From: an uncultured Flavobacteriales bacterium
Lineage (GTDB): Bacteria; Bacteroidota; Bacteroidia; Flavobacteriales_G; Salibacteraceae
DNA: 32,911 bases
NCBI GenBank assembly: GCA_937899835.1
Contig: CALCCE010000104.1
Span: 1-32,911, forward strand
Direction of reading: 5' to 3'
Shown here: one piece after another, positions 32,813 to 32,911 of the stretch
Position numbering within the stretch: the stretch's first letter is position 1
How the letters are laid out: every line of letters begins with the position of its first letter
Position numbers and translations under genes: made by a program
Notes under the pieces: model-generated
Database searches by the model: none
Told to the model about the DNA's origin: nothing
The model's input: the letters and a program-made list of their open reading frames with translations, nothing else

Positions 32813-32911
32813 ATGAATCTGGAGTTCTCCGCTACAAAAAACGCTTATCGTCCAACCCAAAAACACCCAGATAGCTTTAAAACAATCCACCTAAATCCAT
32901 TCCAGTATAAA
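32813..32911 (+). CDS. Partial gene running off the window
   Basis: A 33-codon open frame from ATG 32813 to the window end without a stop (MNLEFSATKNAYRPTQKHPD...). It begins one base after the GyrB-like stop (TAA-C-ATG), the same junction as at 31691-31693. It is probably the next gene of the operon. Too little is present to name it. Confidence 0.5.
   Translation, partial: MNLEFSATKNAYRPTQKHPDSFKTIHLNPFQYK

Overview
The window reads as a stretch of chromosome from a Bacteroidota (Bacteroidetes) bacterium, possibly a saprospirian- or chitinophagian-like lineage (inference). The main evidence is: three exported proteins that end in a type IX secretion (Por) sorting domain (16870-17859, 24812-26743, 26942-28480); a LytS-type one-piece sensor kinase with a beta-propeller sensor and LytTR response regulators; Bacteroidetes-type promoters (TTTG / TAnnTTTG) at 7721-7752 and 30547-30576; and generally poor Shine-Dalgarno sites. 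No tRNA, rRNA, CRISPR array, transposase or integrase was seen.

Layout. 1-1732: an ABC exporter (permease plus ATPase, minus strand) beside one copy of a dispersed purine/pyrimidine-rich repeat. 1733-4411: a decaying stretch with a possible gene remnant, an SH3-like secreted-protein gene broken by an in-frame TAA, and a serine beta-lactamase-like gene broken by an in-frame TAG. 4431-5174: a lipoprotein. 5335-7615: a run of alpha/beta hydrolase, SRPBCC protein and AraC regulator. 7721-8545: an ArsR repressor and AHSA1-type SRPBCC protein behind a promoter carrying two matching palindromic operators. 8669-10165: an exported S41-type peptidase, followed by a nine-unit degenerate octamer repeat. 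10497-12872: an SRPBCC protein, an ECF sigma factor, a SnoaL-like protein and an exported SRPBCC protein. The same two-part promoter motif lies before the sigma gene and before the SnoaL gene, so the sigma factor probably drives itself and this small regulon. 12984-15050: an M48 metallopeptidase whose signal peptide contains a stop codon. 15051-15591: no protein gene recognised, but a possible structured transcript ending in a strong terminator. 15592-19426: an unknown exported protein, a T9SS-secreted esterase, a double NTF2/SnoaL protein and an unknown membrane protein. 19711-24514: a LytTR regulator with Asn in place of the phosphoacceptor Asp, a 986-residue sensor kinase and its canonical LytTR partner. 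24531-30512: the second copy of the dispersed repeat, a T9SS cargo protein of unknown function, a T9SS-secreted PHB-depolymerase-like esterase, and a membrane TPR/HTH regulator. 30777-32911: unknown genes. From about 31320 to the end the sequence is visibly more AT-rich and the genes are packed as one operon.

The most unusual item is at 31810-32811. It is a 333-residue protein that keeps the outline of the GyrB/ParE GHKL ATPase plus transducer domains but has lost the usual ATP-binding glycine motifs and has no TOPRIM domain. It lies between unknown small genes, one of which has a disrupted frame at a heptamer matching a -1 slippery site. This AT-rich cassette is the best candidate for an undescribed system; its function cannot be read from the sequence.

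Taken together the window is accessory, environment-sensing and secretion-rich: four SRPBCC and two NTF2-like small-ligand-type proteins with three different dedicated regulators, exported hydrolases, and signalling proteins. Three exported-protein genes carry in-frame nonsense codons near their 5' ends, which suggests ongoing gene decay or sequence errors.
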